DNA of 27,537 nt, taken from the NCBI GenBank assembly GCA_045122895.1, contig JBGVIE010000018.1, positions 1 to 27,537 on the forward strand, in the 5' to 3' direction. The translations under genes were made by a program, and so were the position numbers. Shown piece by piece: positions 7,425 to 16,400 of the stretch (its first letter is position 1; every line of letters starts with the position of its first letter). This DNA is from RGIG1934 sp045122895. Lineage in GTDB: Bacteria; Bacillota; Clostridia; Lachnospirales; Lachnospiraceae. The notes below the pieces were generated by a model. The model searched no databases, was not told the DNA's origin, and saw nothing but the letters and a program-made list of their open reading frames with translations.

Positions 7425-7908
7425 AATATCTAAGATGGGAATCTTAGTTTCCCTTGCTATGATTTTCACATATATAGAAGTTTTATTTCCGATAAGCATT
7501 GGCATACCCGGCATTAAGCTTGGGCTTGCCAATCTTGTTGTTGTGACCGGTCTTTACATATTTGGTCCTATCGATGTTCTCTTAATATCTGTTGTCAGAA
7601 TTATTCTGATGGGTATACTTTTTGGCAATGGTGCTTCTGTTATGTACAGCCTGGCAGGCGGATTATTAAGTTTTTTAATTATGCTTATATTCAAAAAGGT
7701 GGGCCGGTTCTCAGTTATATCAGTAAGTATATGTGGTGGCGTTTTCCACAACGTAGGACAAATAGCTGTTGCAGGATTTATGCTCCACAATAGTGCAATT
7801 ATAACTTATCTTCCGGTGTTAATTGTAGCCGGATTAATAACCGGATGTGCAATTGGCATTGTGTCTGACAGAATAATCAGAATAATTAAAAACCATTGCA
7901 TCTATTAA
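7411..7908 (+). CDS. Gx transporter family protein (HepS-I-like)
   Basis: This 165-residue protein has about five hydrophobic segments and matches Hpre_diP_synt_I/Gx transporter, now seen as a family of substrate-binding membrane proteins similar to ECF S-components. Marks include the N-terminal GILVSLAMIFTYIE and IKLGLANLVVV near residues 35-45, a GNGASVMYSLAGG stretch near 70, and FHNVGQ near 112. Despite old naming, such proteins are not shown to make heptaprenyl diphosphate. The start overlaps the DUF975 gene. The 3' end overlaps the opposing pyridoxal kinase gene by 23 bases. Confidence 0.85.
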   Translation: MNTTKISKMGILVSLAMIFTYIEVLFPISIGIPGIKLGLANLVVVTGLYIFGPIDVLLISVVRIILMGILFGNGASVMYSLAGGLLSFLIMLIFKKVGRFSVISVSICGGVFHNVGQIAVAGFMLHNSAIITYLPVLIVAGLITGCAIGIVSDRIIRIIKNHCIY

Positions 7909-8731
7909 CAAGCATAGGTATCGCTTTTTCGAACTTTACACCATAGACATGACTTTCATCGTCTATGGTGTTTTTTATACATTCCCGGACAAAATCTGCT
8001 GCAATTGTGGCAGACTCGTACTCCGACTTTCCTCTCATCAATGCACCTGTAAAAGCTGATGCGAAACAATCGCCTGTTCCCGGCGAATTCTTATCCATTC
8101 TCTCTGTAAAATAGAATTGTTTTTCTCTTGTATCTGCTTCATATACCACTATTCCAATTTTATTCTTTTCAAAAGAGATTCCCTTTAAAATAATCATTTT
8201 TGCGCCTATCTTTCCAAGTTCGGTCAGCATATCGTCTATGTATTTCTCAGTGTGATTCTCCGCCTTAAATTCTATTCCTGTCATAAGTGCTGCTTCTGTG
8301 AGATTTGGCAGCATTATGTCTGCCTGTGCACAAAGTTTTCGCATCCCTTTCACAAAGCTGTCATCAAACCCATTATACAAAACACCATTGTCCGCCATCG
8401 CCGGATCCACAATCAGTTTTGCTCCATCATTAAGTAATTCTCTTCGTATCACTTTCGCATATTCTACCTGGGATATGTTTCCAAGATATCCTGTATAAAG
8501 GCAGTCAAACTTAATTCCTTCTTTTTTCCAATGAGCTATAATTCCCGGAATATCTTCTGTCAAATCCCTAAATGTAAATCCCACAAATCCACCTGTATGT
8601 GTAGATAAAACAGCTGATGGAAGTACTGCCGTTTCAATTCCACACGCCGAGATAATAGGGAGTGCTACTGTTATAGAGCACTGTCCAAAGCATGATATAT
8701 CCTGTAATGTTAACACTTTTTTATCTGTCAT
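7886..8731 (-). CDS. pdxK: Pyridoxal/pyridoxamine kinase
   Basis: This is a 281-residue PfkB/ribokinase-fold kinase that phosphorylates pyridoxal, pyridoxamine or pyridoxine with ATP (B6 salvage). Marks are the N-terminal QDISCFGQCS, the substrate segment LSTHTGG near residues 43-49, and the anion hole and catalytic base in GTGD (218-221, Asp221). An upstream in-frame ATG at 8758 is inside a dispersed repeat and gives an unrelated N-terminus, so I choose 8731 with AGGAGG 4 bases ahead. It follows the pseudouridine synthase gene on the same strand. Its own 3' coding part carries a plus-strand terminator hairpin (7938-7976). The symbol is by function; pdxY would also fit. Confidence 0.9.
   Translation of the reverse strand: MTDKKVLTLQDISCFGQCSITVALPIISACGIETAVLPSAVLSTHTGGFVGFTFRDLTEDIPGIIAHWKKEGIKFDCLYTGYLGNISQVEYAKVIRRELLNDGAKLIVDPAMADNGVLYNGFDDSFVKGMRKLCAQADIMLPNLTEAALMTGIEFKAENHTEKYIDDMLTELGKIGAKMIILKGISFEKNKIGIVVYEADTREKQFYFTERMDKNSPGTGDCFASAFTGALMRGKSEYESATIAADFVRECIKNTIDDESHVYGVKFEKAIPMLVNRCNGF
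7938..7976 (+). terminator. Plus-strand terminator embedded in the pdxK coding sequence
   Basis: Arms ACACCATAGAC (7938-7948) and GTCTATGGTGT (7961-7971) pair perfectly over 11 bp around a 12-base loop. TTTTTT (7971-7976) follows. It lies 30 bases past the Gx transporter stop and so ends the 5773-7908 run. On the opposite strand the same bases encode IDDESHVYGV of pdxK. Confidence 0.88.
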
Positions 8732-8795
8732 ACTACCTCCTGTGCAAAATCGGCGCATCAGCGCGATTTTTCATACTGATCTCACATTCCAATAA
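8732..8795 (-). repeat. Mosaic gene-start repeat, 5' module only (copy C)
   Basis: On the minus strand this reads GGAATGTGAGATCAGT, then a micro-ORF of 13 codons plus stop, MKNRADAPILHRR (8774-8733). Its last codons are the AGGAGG RBS of pdxK. The core matches 2454-2498 and 21600-21638 almost base for base. It fills the whole gap between the pseudouridine synthase stop (8796) and the pdxK start. Confidence 0.85.
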
Positions 8796-9404
8796 TCATC
8801 GTATTTTTGCAGCTTCTATTTCCCTCCTTGTAAGCTCTCTATACTCTCCCGGTTTTAAGCTGTTATCAAGCAAAAGCTCACCAATCGCTTCCCTTTTTAA
8901 ATATATTATGTAGCAATGGACAGCCTTCATCATTCTCTTGATTTGTCTTTTCTTTCCCTCTGTAATTGTGATGTAACCCTCTGTAATTACACTGTCCATT
9001 TTATTCCTTGAGATTGCATCATATCTTCTTCCCTGGCAGGATTTGGGAAGTTTGCCAAGTTCTGTCTTTGTAATTATCTCAATTACTGCGGGTTTTGTCT
9101 TTTCAGTTTCGCCTGTCAGGACAACTCCGGTTTCTAGTTTTCTGACTATCTCATCTGTCAAATCACCCAGCACATAAAAATAATATTTTTTCTTAATATG
9201 GCTTTCCGGTTTCATTAATTCCTGATTCCATTTTCCGTCATCTGTTACAAGCAAAAGCCCTTCAGTATCTAAATCCAGTCTCCCCACAGGATTCAGATTT
9301 GTAGTGTCTATATCACTAAAATAATCCATAACTACCTTGTGCCTGTCATCTTTCCTTGCAGTTATACATCCGGCAGGTTTGTTTATCATATAATATCTGC
9401 TCAT
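8796..9404 (-). CDS. RsuA/RluB/E-type pseudouridine synthase
   Basis: This 202-residue protein lacks an N-terminal S4 domain. It starts directly with the catalytic core: MINKPAGCITA near residue 6 and the catalytic motif GRLDLDTEGLLL (41-52, Asp44 as nucleophile). The C-terminal ITEGKKRQIKRMM supports the RsuA-type group that modifies rRNA or, in some members, other RNA. The exact target uridine cannot be told. The start at 9404 is preceded by GGAG at 7 bases. A good promoter lies 45 bases upstream, and pdxK follows after a repeat of 64 bases. Confidence 0.9.
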   Translation of the reverse strand: MSRYYMINKPAGCITARKDDRHKVVMDYFSDIDTTNLNPVGRLDLDTEGLLLVTDDGKWNQELMKPESHIKKKYYFYVLGDLTDEIVRKLETGVVLTGETEKTKPAVIEIITKTELGKLPKSCQGRRYDAISRNKMDSVITEGYITITEGKKRQIKRMMKAVHCYIIYLKREAIGELLLDNSLKPGEYRELTRREIEAAKIR

Positions 9405-9448
9405 GTGCTTTCTCCATTCGTATGAGTTTATCTGTAAAAGCTTTTTTC

Positions 9449-9477
9449 ATTATATATGCGTTTTATGGAATTATCAA
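9449..9477 (-). promoter_or_regulatory. Promoter for the pseudouridine synthase-pdxK run
   Basis: The minus strand has TTGATA (9477-9472), a 17-base spacer and TATAAT (9454-9449), a near-consensus sigma-A promoter. Confidence 0.72.
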
Positions 9478-9486
9478 TAGATACCC

Positions 9487-10284
9487 CTACCTTGTCACAT
9501 CCAAATGATATCTTGGATTCACCGGCTTGTCATCTTTTGTCATCTTAAGATAAACGCCGCTTCCTTCTTCCACATAATACTTTGTAGGATCATTCACATA
9601 TCCAAGCAAAGTACCACCATCAAGCACCTGCCCTTCTGACACCTGAATATCCTTTAGACAGCCATATGTCATCTCATATCCGTCTCCCAGTGACATCACG
9701 ACGAAATTTCCTATCTCCTCATTGTTTGACACCTTCTTTACCTGTCCTCTCGCTGAAGATTTAACTTCATCATTTACTTTTCCTGAAATTAATATTCCGG
9801 GACTACACTTGTACTGATTGAGAGTCTTAAAATAAATAGTGTTATCCATATTATAGTCGATTACTATCTCCCCGTTCAAAGGCCAGGAGAGATTGTCCTT
9901 ATCGGAAAAATGAAGTACCGCAGCATCTGCTCCCGTCTTCTTGTCAGATTCAGTTGTCTCCTCCAAATCACCTCTGTTTCTTCTATCGACTGTTTTTTCC
10001 ACAGTCATATCGTTAGTCACGCTCTCTCCCAAAATCTCTGTAGTATTCTCATCAGACACTTCCTCTGTAGAAGTCAGGTTGGTTATCTCTGAAACAGTCT
10101 CATCAGTTGCCTCCTTTGTATCAATAGCCACATACTCTGAAGTGTCATTAATATCAAGCATGCTCGTCTCGGTAAGACCTTTGTCCTCGTCAATGCCCTT
10201 ATCAATATATGTGGCTCCTACTACAAGTGCAGTAACTGCCAAAACAGCTACCAAAAGCACTGCCAAATATGCTTTGTTTTTCAT
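9487..10284 (-). CDS. Membrane-anchored M23-like (SpoIIQ-like) protein without catalytic residues
   Basis: This 265-residue protein has a membrane anchor or uncleaved signal at about 5-26. A long acidic Thr/Ser/Glu-rich linker (about 30-130) carries the domain outside the cell or into an intermembrane space. A LytM/M23 fold follows (about 130-262), visible as the beta-rich pattern ending LGYV...GSGVYLKMTKDDKPVNPRYHL. The normal zinc motifs HxxxD and HxH are absent: the expected places read GILISGKVND, YGCL and GVYLKM. It is thus probably a structural, non-enzymatic protein like Bacillus SpoIIQ in engulfment. It could also be a divisome scaffold. The start has an AAGGAATGG RBS. The gene stands between an RNA-modification gene and glgP and has no clear operon partner. 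Confidence 0.78.
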   Translation of the reverse strand: MKNKAYLAVLLVAVLAVTALVVGATYIDKGIDEDKGLTETSMLDINDTSEYVAIDTKEATDETVSEITNLTSTEEVSDENTTEILGESVTNDMTVEKTVDRRNRGDLEETTESDKKTGADAAVLHFSDKDNLSWPLNGEIVIDYNMDNTIYFKTLNQYKCSPGILISGKVNDEVKSSARGQVKKVSNNEEIGNFVVMSLGDGYEMTYGCLKDIQVSEGQVLDGGTLLGYVNDPTKYYVEEGSGVYLKMTKDDKPVNPRYHLDVTR

Positions 10285-10357
10285 AATATGCCATTCCTTT
10301 CATCTTTTTTTATGATTATAGTATTCCCAAATTCAAAAGACATATTCAGGCATATGC

Positions 10358-10395
10358 AAAAACTGCCATAACGTGTAAAATCACACGCTATGACA
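10358..10395 (-). terminator. Terminator of glgP
   Basis: In minus-strand RNA, arms 10395-10384 and 10375-10364 form a 12-bp stem with G-U pairs and an 8-base loop. Five U residues follow (10362-10358). It lies about 15 bases past the glgP stop. Confidence 0.75.
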
Positions 10396-10409
10396 GCAAA
10401 AAACTTATA

Positions 10410-12872
10410 TTACATTATTACTTTTACTTTTTTAAGCTTCCAAATATCCTTCGCATATTCTTCAATCGTTCTGTCTGACGAGAACTTGCCAACCTGTGCT
10501 ATATTTGTCATAGCCATCTTAGCCCATCTCTTCTTGTCAGCATATGCCTTAGCAACCTCTTCCTGTGCTTCAACATAGCTTCTGAAATCTTTCAGAATAA
10601 AGAATTGGTCCGGTCTTCCATAACGTTCTGTTAAAAGCGCATCATATAATTCTCTGAATAGTTCTGTATTATCAGGAGAATATGTTCCATTAACAAGCTG
10701 AATCAATACCTTTCTGACACCCTCATCACTGTTGTAGATATCCAGCGGATTATATCCGCCGTTTCTCTCGTAACCAATAACTTCATCTGAGCTCATACCA
10801 AATATAAATGCATTCTCACGTCCAACCTCTTCAACAATTTCCACATTTGCACCATCCATAGTGCCAAGTGTAACCGCACCATTTAACATAAACTTCATAT
10901 TACCTGTTCCTGATGCTTCCTTGCTGGCTGTTGAAATCTGCTCACTCACATCAGCTGCTGCAAAAATCATTTCCGCATTTGATACTCTGTAATTCTCAAT
11001 AAACACAACCTTGATTTTTCCATCGATTGACTTATCATTGTTAATCACCCTGGCAACATTGTTTATAAGCTTGATAGTTAATTTCGCTCTTCTGTAACCT
11101 GCTGCCGCCTTTGCACCAAAGATAAAAGTCCTTGGATAGAAATCCATATTTGGGTTTTCCTTTAGCTTATTGTAAAGGTACATTACATGGAATATATTAA
11201 GAAGCTGCCTCTTGTATTCGTGAAGTCTCTTAACCTGTACATCAAAAATAGAATTAGGATTAACGTCCACTCCGTTATGCTCCTTGACATATTTTGCAAG
11301 TCTTATCTTGTTTCTTCTCTTGATGTCCATAAACTCATTCTGTGCTTTTTCATCCGACACATACTTCATAAGATTCTTCATTTGCGATAAATCAACCGGC
11401 CACTCATCACCAATCTTATCACTTACCCAGTCAGCAAGAAGTGGATTTCCATGCAATAAAAATCTTCTCTGTGTGATACCGTTTGTCTTGTTGTTAAACT
11501 TCTCCGGCATCATCTCATAGAAATCTTTCAGCTCCTGGTTTTTAAGGATCTCTGTGTGGAGTCTTGCGACACCATTTACTGAAAATCCGGCAACTATAGC
11601 TAGATTTGCCATCTTAACCTGGCCATCATACAAAATAGCCATCTTTGCTATTTTTTCATTATTACCAGGATATTTTGTCTTAATTTCCTCAACAAATCTT
11701 CTGTTGATTTCCTCTATAATCTGATAACATCTTGGAAGAAGCGAAGAGAATAAATCGATTGGCCATTTCTCTAATGCTTCGCTCATAATTGTATGATTAG
11801 TATATGCAACCGACTTACCTGTTACTTCCCAGGCTTCATCCCACTCAAGGAAATATTCGTCCATAAGTATTCTCATAATCTCTGCAACTACAACTGTCGG
11901 ATGTGTATCATTCATCTGGAATACAACTTTTTCGTGGAGTTTTCTTATATCCTTGTGTGTATCCATATATTTTTTAATAGCAGTCTGAACACTGGCCGAT
12001 ACAAAGAAATACTGCTGTTTTAATCTAAGCTCTTTACCTGCATAATGATCGTCACAAGGATAAAGCACTTCTACAATTGTCTTTGCAAGATTTTCCTGTT
12101 CAATAGCCTTATGATAATCACCTCTGTTGAAGGAATCAAGCATAAAATTATTGATAGGTTCAGCGTCCCAGATTCTCAGTGTGTTAACCACGTTATTTCC
12201 ATATCCCACTATTGGCATATCATATGGTATAGCCTTTACAGAACGGTAATCCTCCTGTGTATAGACTATTCTTCCATTTTCATCTTCAACTGGTTTTGTA
12301 TATCCGCCAAACTTAACTTCACATGCATACTCATCACGTTTGACCTCGAACGGATTTCCATTCTTTAACCAGTTATCAGGTATTTCTACCTGATAACCGT
12401 CTTCAATTTTCTGCTCAAACATTCCATATCTGTATCTGATACCACAGCCATATGCAGGATATCCGAGTGTTGCAAGTGAATCCAGAAAACACGCTGCAAG
12501 TCTTCCAAGACCACCATTACCAAGAGCTGCATCCGGCTCCTGATCTTCAATAACATTGAGGTCAAGTCCCAGTTCTTCTATCGCTTCCTTAATTTCATCT
12601 CTTGCACTCAAGTTGATAATCATATTTCCCAGTGCTCTGCCCGTAAGGAATTCCATAGACATATAATAAACTGTCTTTGCATCCTTCTTCTCGTATTCCT
12701 TGTATGTAGCAATCCACTGATCCATAATAAAATCTTTAAGAGCATAGGCAACACCCTGATATAATTCCAGGTCGTTTGCCTCCTCTATTTTTTTTCTGGA
12801 AAAAATCTTAACATAATCGTTAACTTCTTTTTTTAACTCTGTCTTTGAAAAAACAGTTCCTTCTTTTGCCAT
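10410..12872 (-). CDS. glgP: Glycogen/maltodextrin phosphorylase
   Basis: This 820-residue GT35 phosphorylase releases glucose 1-phosphate from alpha-1,4-glucan ends. Marks are the N-terminal VYYMSMEFLTGRALGNM, the conserved DAALGNGGLGRLAACFLDS, NDTHPT, and the PLP-binding Lys660 in SGTGNMKFMLNGA. Length is normal for a bacterial enzyme. The start codon is 29 bases past the ileS stop on the same strand with no promoter visible between, so it is probably co-transcribed with ileS and lies under its T-box. The RBS is unusual: GAATGGAGACGGGAAGCAG before ATG, with GGAG 11 bases away. Confidence 0.96.
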   Translation of the reverse strand: MAKEGTVFSKTELKKEVNDYVKIFSRKKIEEANDLELYQGVAYALKDFIMDQWIATYKEYEKKDAKTVYYMSMEFLTGRALGNMIINLSARDEIKEAIEELGLDLNVIEDQEPDAALGNGGLGRLAACFLDSLATLGYPAYGCGIRYRYGMFEQKIEDGYQVEIPDNWLKNGNPFEVKRDEYACEVKFGGYTKPVEDENGRIVYTQEDYRSVKAIPYDMPIVGYGNNVVNTLRIWDAEPINNFMLDSFNRGDYHKAIEQENLAKTIVEVLYPCDDHYAGKELRLKQQYFFVSASVQTAIKKYMDTHKDIRKLHEKVVFQMNDTHPTVVVAEIMRILMDEYFLEWDEAWEVTGKSVAYTNHTIMSEALEKWPIDLFSSLLPRCYQIIEEINRRFVEEIKTKYPGNNEKIAKMAILYDGQVKMANLAIVAGFSVNGVARLHTEILKNQELKDFYEMMPEKFNNKTNGITQRRFLLHGNPLLADWVSDKIGDEWPVDLSQMKNLMKYVSDEKAQNEFMDIKRRNKIRLAKYVKEHNGVDVNPNSIFDVQVKRLHEYKRQLLNIFHVMYLYNKLKENPNMDFYPRTFIFGAKAAAGYRRAKLTIKLINNVARVINNDKSIDGKIKVVFIENYRVSNAEMIFAAADVSEQISTASKEASGTGNMKFMLNGAVTLGTMDGANVEIVEEVGRENAFIFGMSSDEVIGYERNGGYNPLDIYNSDEGVRKVLIQLVNGTYSPDNTELFRELYDALLTERYGRPDQFFILKDFRSYVEAQEEVAKAYADKKRWAKMAMTNIAQVGKFSSDRTIEEYAKDIWKLKKVKVIM

Positions 12873-12901
12873 CTGCTTCCCGTCTCCATTCTATGAAATA
12901 A

Positions 12902-15900
12902 TTATTTCTGAACACCTAACGTAACGTCTTCGCCATTAATATTCCATTCCTTAGTATATCCTTCTGTGCTTCCTGTAATCATATCTTCAGCCATAACTTC
13001 TGATAAAATCTGAGTCTTATTCTTTGTCATAATGCCTGAAATTTTGTCGTTACCGTTAACATATACCTTAATCTTATCCATCACTTCAAAATCAGCTTCT
13101 TTTCTCATTGTCTGAATCTTGCTGATAACTTCTCTTACAAAACCTTCTTCAATAAGCTCCGGTGTAAGATTTGTATCAAGAACAACTGTAATCTTGTTGT
13201 CGCTTTCTGATACATATCCTTCCATCTGAGCCATATCAATAAGTAAATCGTCCTTTGTAAGAACTACTTCTCCAGAAGGAAGGTCAAACTTCAACTCTCC
13301 ATTTGCATTAAGCTCATCCATTGCAGCATTTCCATCAAGTGATGAGAGAACGTTCTTGATTTCGCCAAGCTGCTTACCATATTTTGGTCCTACAGTCTTA
13401 AGCTGTGGCTTAAATGTATAAGATGTAAACTCTCTTACGTCATCTGTAAATACAACTTCCTTAACATTAAGCTCATCAGCAATGATATCAGTATAGAATT
13501 TTGATAATTCAAATTCTGCCTTGACATACATTTTTCCAATTGGCTGTCTGTTTTTAGTGTTAGAAGCATTTCTGCATGCGCGACCCATTACAACGATGTC
13601 TAATAAATCTTCCATATCTTCCTCAAGCTTCTTATCAATCATATCCTCACACACAGCTGGGAAATCACATAAATGAATACTCTCAGGAGCTGACTTATCA
13701 ATTGTGCATACAAGATTCTGGTAAATATCTTCTGTCATAAATGGAATCATAGGAGCTGCTGCCTTGCTGATTGTCACAAGTGCTGTGTACAATGTCATAT
13801 ATGCATTAATCTTATCCTGTTCCATTCCCTTTGCCCAGAATCTTTCTCTTGAACGTCTTACATACCAGTTACTCATCTCATCTACAAACTCTTCAAGAGC
13901 TCTTGCTGCTTCAGGAATTCTGTAACTTCCAAGATTCTCGTCAACTGCCTTGACTGCGGAATTAAGTTTTGATAATAACCATTTATCCATAACTGCTAAC
14001 TTATCATATTCAAGTGAATATTTTATAGCATCAAATTCATCAATATTTGCATATAATACAAAGAATGCGTATGTGTTCCAGAGTGTTCCCATGAACTTAC
14101 GCTGACCTTCCTGTACTGCTTTACCATGGAATCTGTTTGGAAGCCATGGCGCTGAATTGATGTAGAAATACCATCTGATTGCATCTGCACCATACTGCTC
14201 TAACGCTTCAAAAGGATCTACAGCATTGCCCTTAGACTTAGACATCTTCTGACCATTTTCATCCTGAACATGACCAAGTACGATTACATTCTCGTAAGGA
14301 GCTTTGTTGAATAATAATGTTGATTCTGCCATAAGTGAGTAGAACCATCCTCGAGTCTGGTCAACTGCTTCTGAGATAAACTTGGCAGGGAACTGCTGTT
14401 CAAAAAGTTCTTTATTCTCAAATGGATAATGATGCTGTGCAAATGGCATAGCTCCTGAGTCAAACCAGCAGTCAATAACTTCCGGTACTCTCTTCATAGT
14501 TCCGTTACAGCATGGACACTTAAATGTCACTTCATCTATATATGGTCTATGGAGTTCTACCTTGGCTGATTCAGGATTACCTGTCTTTTCTGCAAGCTCT
14601 GCCCTGCTTCCGATTGCCTCCTGTTTTCCACATTCGTCACATTCCCAGATGTTAAGCGGAGTACCCCAGTATCTGTTACGTGAGATACCCCAGTCCTGAA
14701 TATTTTCAAGCCAGTTACCGAATCTTCCCTCACCGATTGACTTAGGAATCCAGTTAACTGTTTTATTGTTTGCAACCAGATCATCTCTTACTTCTGTCAT
14801 CTTGATGAACCATGATTCTCTAGCATAGTAGATAAGCGGAGTATCACATCTCCAGCAATGTGGATATTCATGCTCAAACTTTGGAGCATCAAATAACTGG
14901 TTTCTCTCATCGAGATTTACAAGCACCTTAGGATCAGCATCCTTTACAAATAATCCTCCAAATGGAGTATCATCTGTAAGCTCACCCTTACCATTTACAA
15001 ACTGAACAAATGGAAGATCGTAATTACGTCCTACATTAGCATCATCTTCACCAAATGCAGGTGCAATATGAACGATACCTGTACCATCTGTCATAGTTAC
15101 ATATGAATCACAGGTTACGAAGAACCCTTTCTTGTGCTGCTTGTCAGCTACTGCCTTAGCACATTCAAATAATGGTTCATATTCCTTGTGCTCTAAATCC
15201 TTACCCTTAAAGGTCTCTATAATCTCGTAAGCCTTAATTCCTTTTTCTTCATCAGCAAGCTTTGACAAAACAGAATCAAGTAAAGCTTTTGCCATATAGT
15301 ATGTGTATCCGTCTGCTGCGTTAACCTTTACATAATCTTCATCAGGGTTGACGCAGAGAGCAACGTTACTTGGAAGTGTCCAAGGTGTAGTTGTCCATGC
15401 AAGGAAATAAGCATCTTCACCTGTCACCTTAAATCTAACGATTGCCGAACGCTCTTTAACTGTCTTATATCCCTGTGCAACCTCCTGTGATGAGAGAGGT
15501 GTTCCACATCTTGGGCAGTAAGGTACGATTTTGAAGCCTTTATATAAAAGCTTTTTATCCCAGATTTCTTTGAGAGCCCACCATTCAGATTCGATGAAAT
15601 TGTCGTCATAAGTTACATATGGGTCATCCATATCAGCCCAGAAACCAACTGTTCCTGAGAAATCCTCCCACATTCCCTTGTATTTCCATACAGATTCCTT
15701 ACACTTGCAGATAAATGGCTCCATACCATATTCTTCAATCTGCTCCTTACCGTTAAGACCAAGCAGCTTCTCAACTTCAAGCTCAACAGGAAGACCATGT
15801 GTATCCCAGCCGGCTTTTCGTGGAACGAACTTCCCCTTCATAGTCTGGTATCTTGGAATCATATCCTTAATTACACGAGTAAGCACATGTCCGATATGTG

Positions 15901-16060
15901 GCTTACCATTTGCAGTTGGAGGACCATCATAGAATGTATACGTCTCTCCTTCCTTTCTATTCTCCATACTCTTTCTGAATATGTCGTTGTCTTTCCAAAA
16001 CTTCTCAGTTGCTTTTTCTCTCTCAACAAAATTGAGATTAGTTGATACTTTGTTGTACAT
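12902..16060 (-). CDS. ileS: Isoleucyl-tRNA synthetase
   Basis: This class I synthetase of 1052 residues charges tRNA-Ile. The HIGH signature is at 55-58 (GKPHIGHV) and KMSKS at 605-609. The editing domain carries WTTTPWTLPSN. A Cys-rich zinc-ribbon segment (CDECGKQEA...CPCC) is seen near 470-520. The length and the C-terminal part look like the long, eukaryote-like type 2 IleS, which is usually mupirocin-tolerant; this is inferred from family knowledge. A GTG two codons upstream is in frame, but the ATG at 16060 has better RBS spacing (AAGGA, 9 bases). A T-box leader controls it. Confidence 0.97.
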   Translation of the reverse strand: MYNKVSTNLNFVEREKATEKFWKDNDIFRKSMENRKEGETYTFYDGPPTANGKPHIGHVLTRVIKDMIPRYQTMKGKFVPRKAGWDTHGLPVELEVEKLLGLNGKEQIEEYGMEPFICKCKESVWKYKGMWEDFSGTVGFWADMDDPYVTYDDNFIESEWWALKEIWDKKLLYKGFKIVPYCPRCGTPLSSQEVAQGYKTVKERSAIVRFKVTGEDAYFLAWTTTPWTLPSNVALCVNPDEDYVKVNAADGYTYYMAKALLDSVLSKLADEEKGIKAYEIIETFKGKDLEHKEYEPLFECAKAVADKQHKKGFFVTCDSYVTMTDGTGIVHIAPAFGEDDANVGRNYDLPFVQFVNGKGELTDDTPFGGLFVKDADPKVLVNLDERNQLFDAPKFEHEYPHCWRCDTPLIYYARESWFIKMTEVRDDLVANNKTVNWIPKSIGEGRFGNWLENIQDWGISRNRYWGTPLNIWECDECGKQEAIGSRAELAEKTGNPESAKVELHRPYIDEVTFKCPCCNGTMKRVPEVIDCWFDSGAMPFAQHHYPFENKELFEQQFPAKFISEAVDQTRGWFYSLMAESTLLFNKAPYENVIVLGHVQDENGQKMSKSKGNAVDPFEALEQYGADAIRWYFYINSAPWLPNRFHGKAVQEGQRKFMGTLWNTYAFFVLYANIDEFDAIKYSLEYDKLAVMDKWLLSKLNSAVKAVDENLGSYRIPEAARALEEFVDEMSNWYVRRSRERFWAKGMEQDKINAYMTLYTALVTISKAAAPMIPFMTEDIYQNLVCTIDKSAPESIHLCDFPAVCEDMIDKKLEEDMEDLLDIVVMGRACRNASNTKNRQPIGKMYVKAEFELSKFYTDIIADELNVKEVVFTDDVREFTSYTFKPQLKTVGPKYGKQLGEIKNVLSSLDGNAAMDELNANGELKFDLPSGEVVLTKDDLLIDMAQMEGYVSESDNKITVVLDTNLTPELIEEGFVREVISKIQTMRKEADFEVMDKIKVYVNGNDKISGIMTKNKTQILSEVMAEDMITGSTEGYTKEWNINGEDVTLGVQK

Positions 16061-16098
16061 CTTCACAAATCCTTTCTATAATATTCTCATTTGGAGAT

Positions 16099-16352
16099 AA
16101 AAAAGAGCTTCCATCCTGTAATAGGACGAAAGCTCTCAAATTCGTTATACCACCTGTTACAGACCATACTGGGTGTTCTACACCTTAATATGCGTTCCCT
16201 TTAACGGTGGAAAACCGTCAGTTCCTACTGATAATACTTTCGGACTGAAGCTCCGGAGTGATTTTCATCTGCACTTTACTTGCATCCGTTCTCACCATCC
16301 ACGGACTCTCTGAGCTTTAGAGTGTAGCCTACTGTCTCCTTCACAGCCTTTA
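16099..16352 (-). promoter_or_regulatory. T-box riboswitch, isoleucine type
   Basis: The leader RNA of ileS runs along the minus strand. Stem I starts near 16350 and shows the AG-rich bulge near 16310 and the distal loop GGATGGTGAGAAC. The specifier loop has GAAAATCACTC, with ATC (Ile) at 16262-16260. The T-box motif AGGTGGTATAACGA is near 16155-16142. The terminator (GAGAGCTTTCGTCC.../GGATGGAAGCTC, 16137-16105) and six U residues (16104-16099) follow. Uncharged tRNA-Ile should disrupt the terminator and allow ileS transcription. Since glgB ends at 16387 with no other terminator, glgB transcripts should also meet this switch. Confidence 0.95.
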
Positions 16353-16371
16353 ATATATATAATCGTTTAAG

Positions 16372-16400
16372 ATTATAACTTATTTTTTACTTCTTTTCAA
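16372..16400 (-). promoter_or_regulatory. Promoter of the T-box-ileS transcript
   Basis: TTGAAA (16400-16395), a 17-base spacer and TATAAT (16377-16372) on the minus strand. The -35 box lies inside the last codons of glgB. Confidence 0.72.

Noticed and set aside
8732..8758. N-terminal extension of pdxK from the ATG at 8758
   Set aside because: The extra residues are translated repeat DNA (same MRRFC start as in the pncB leader), and the internal ATG has a perfect RBS.
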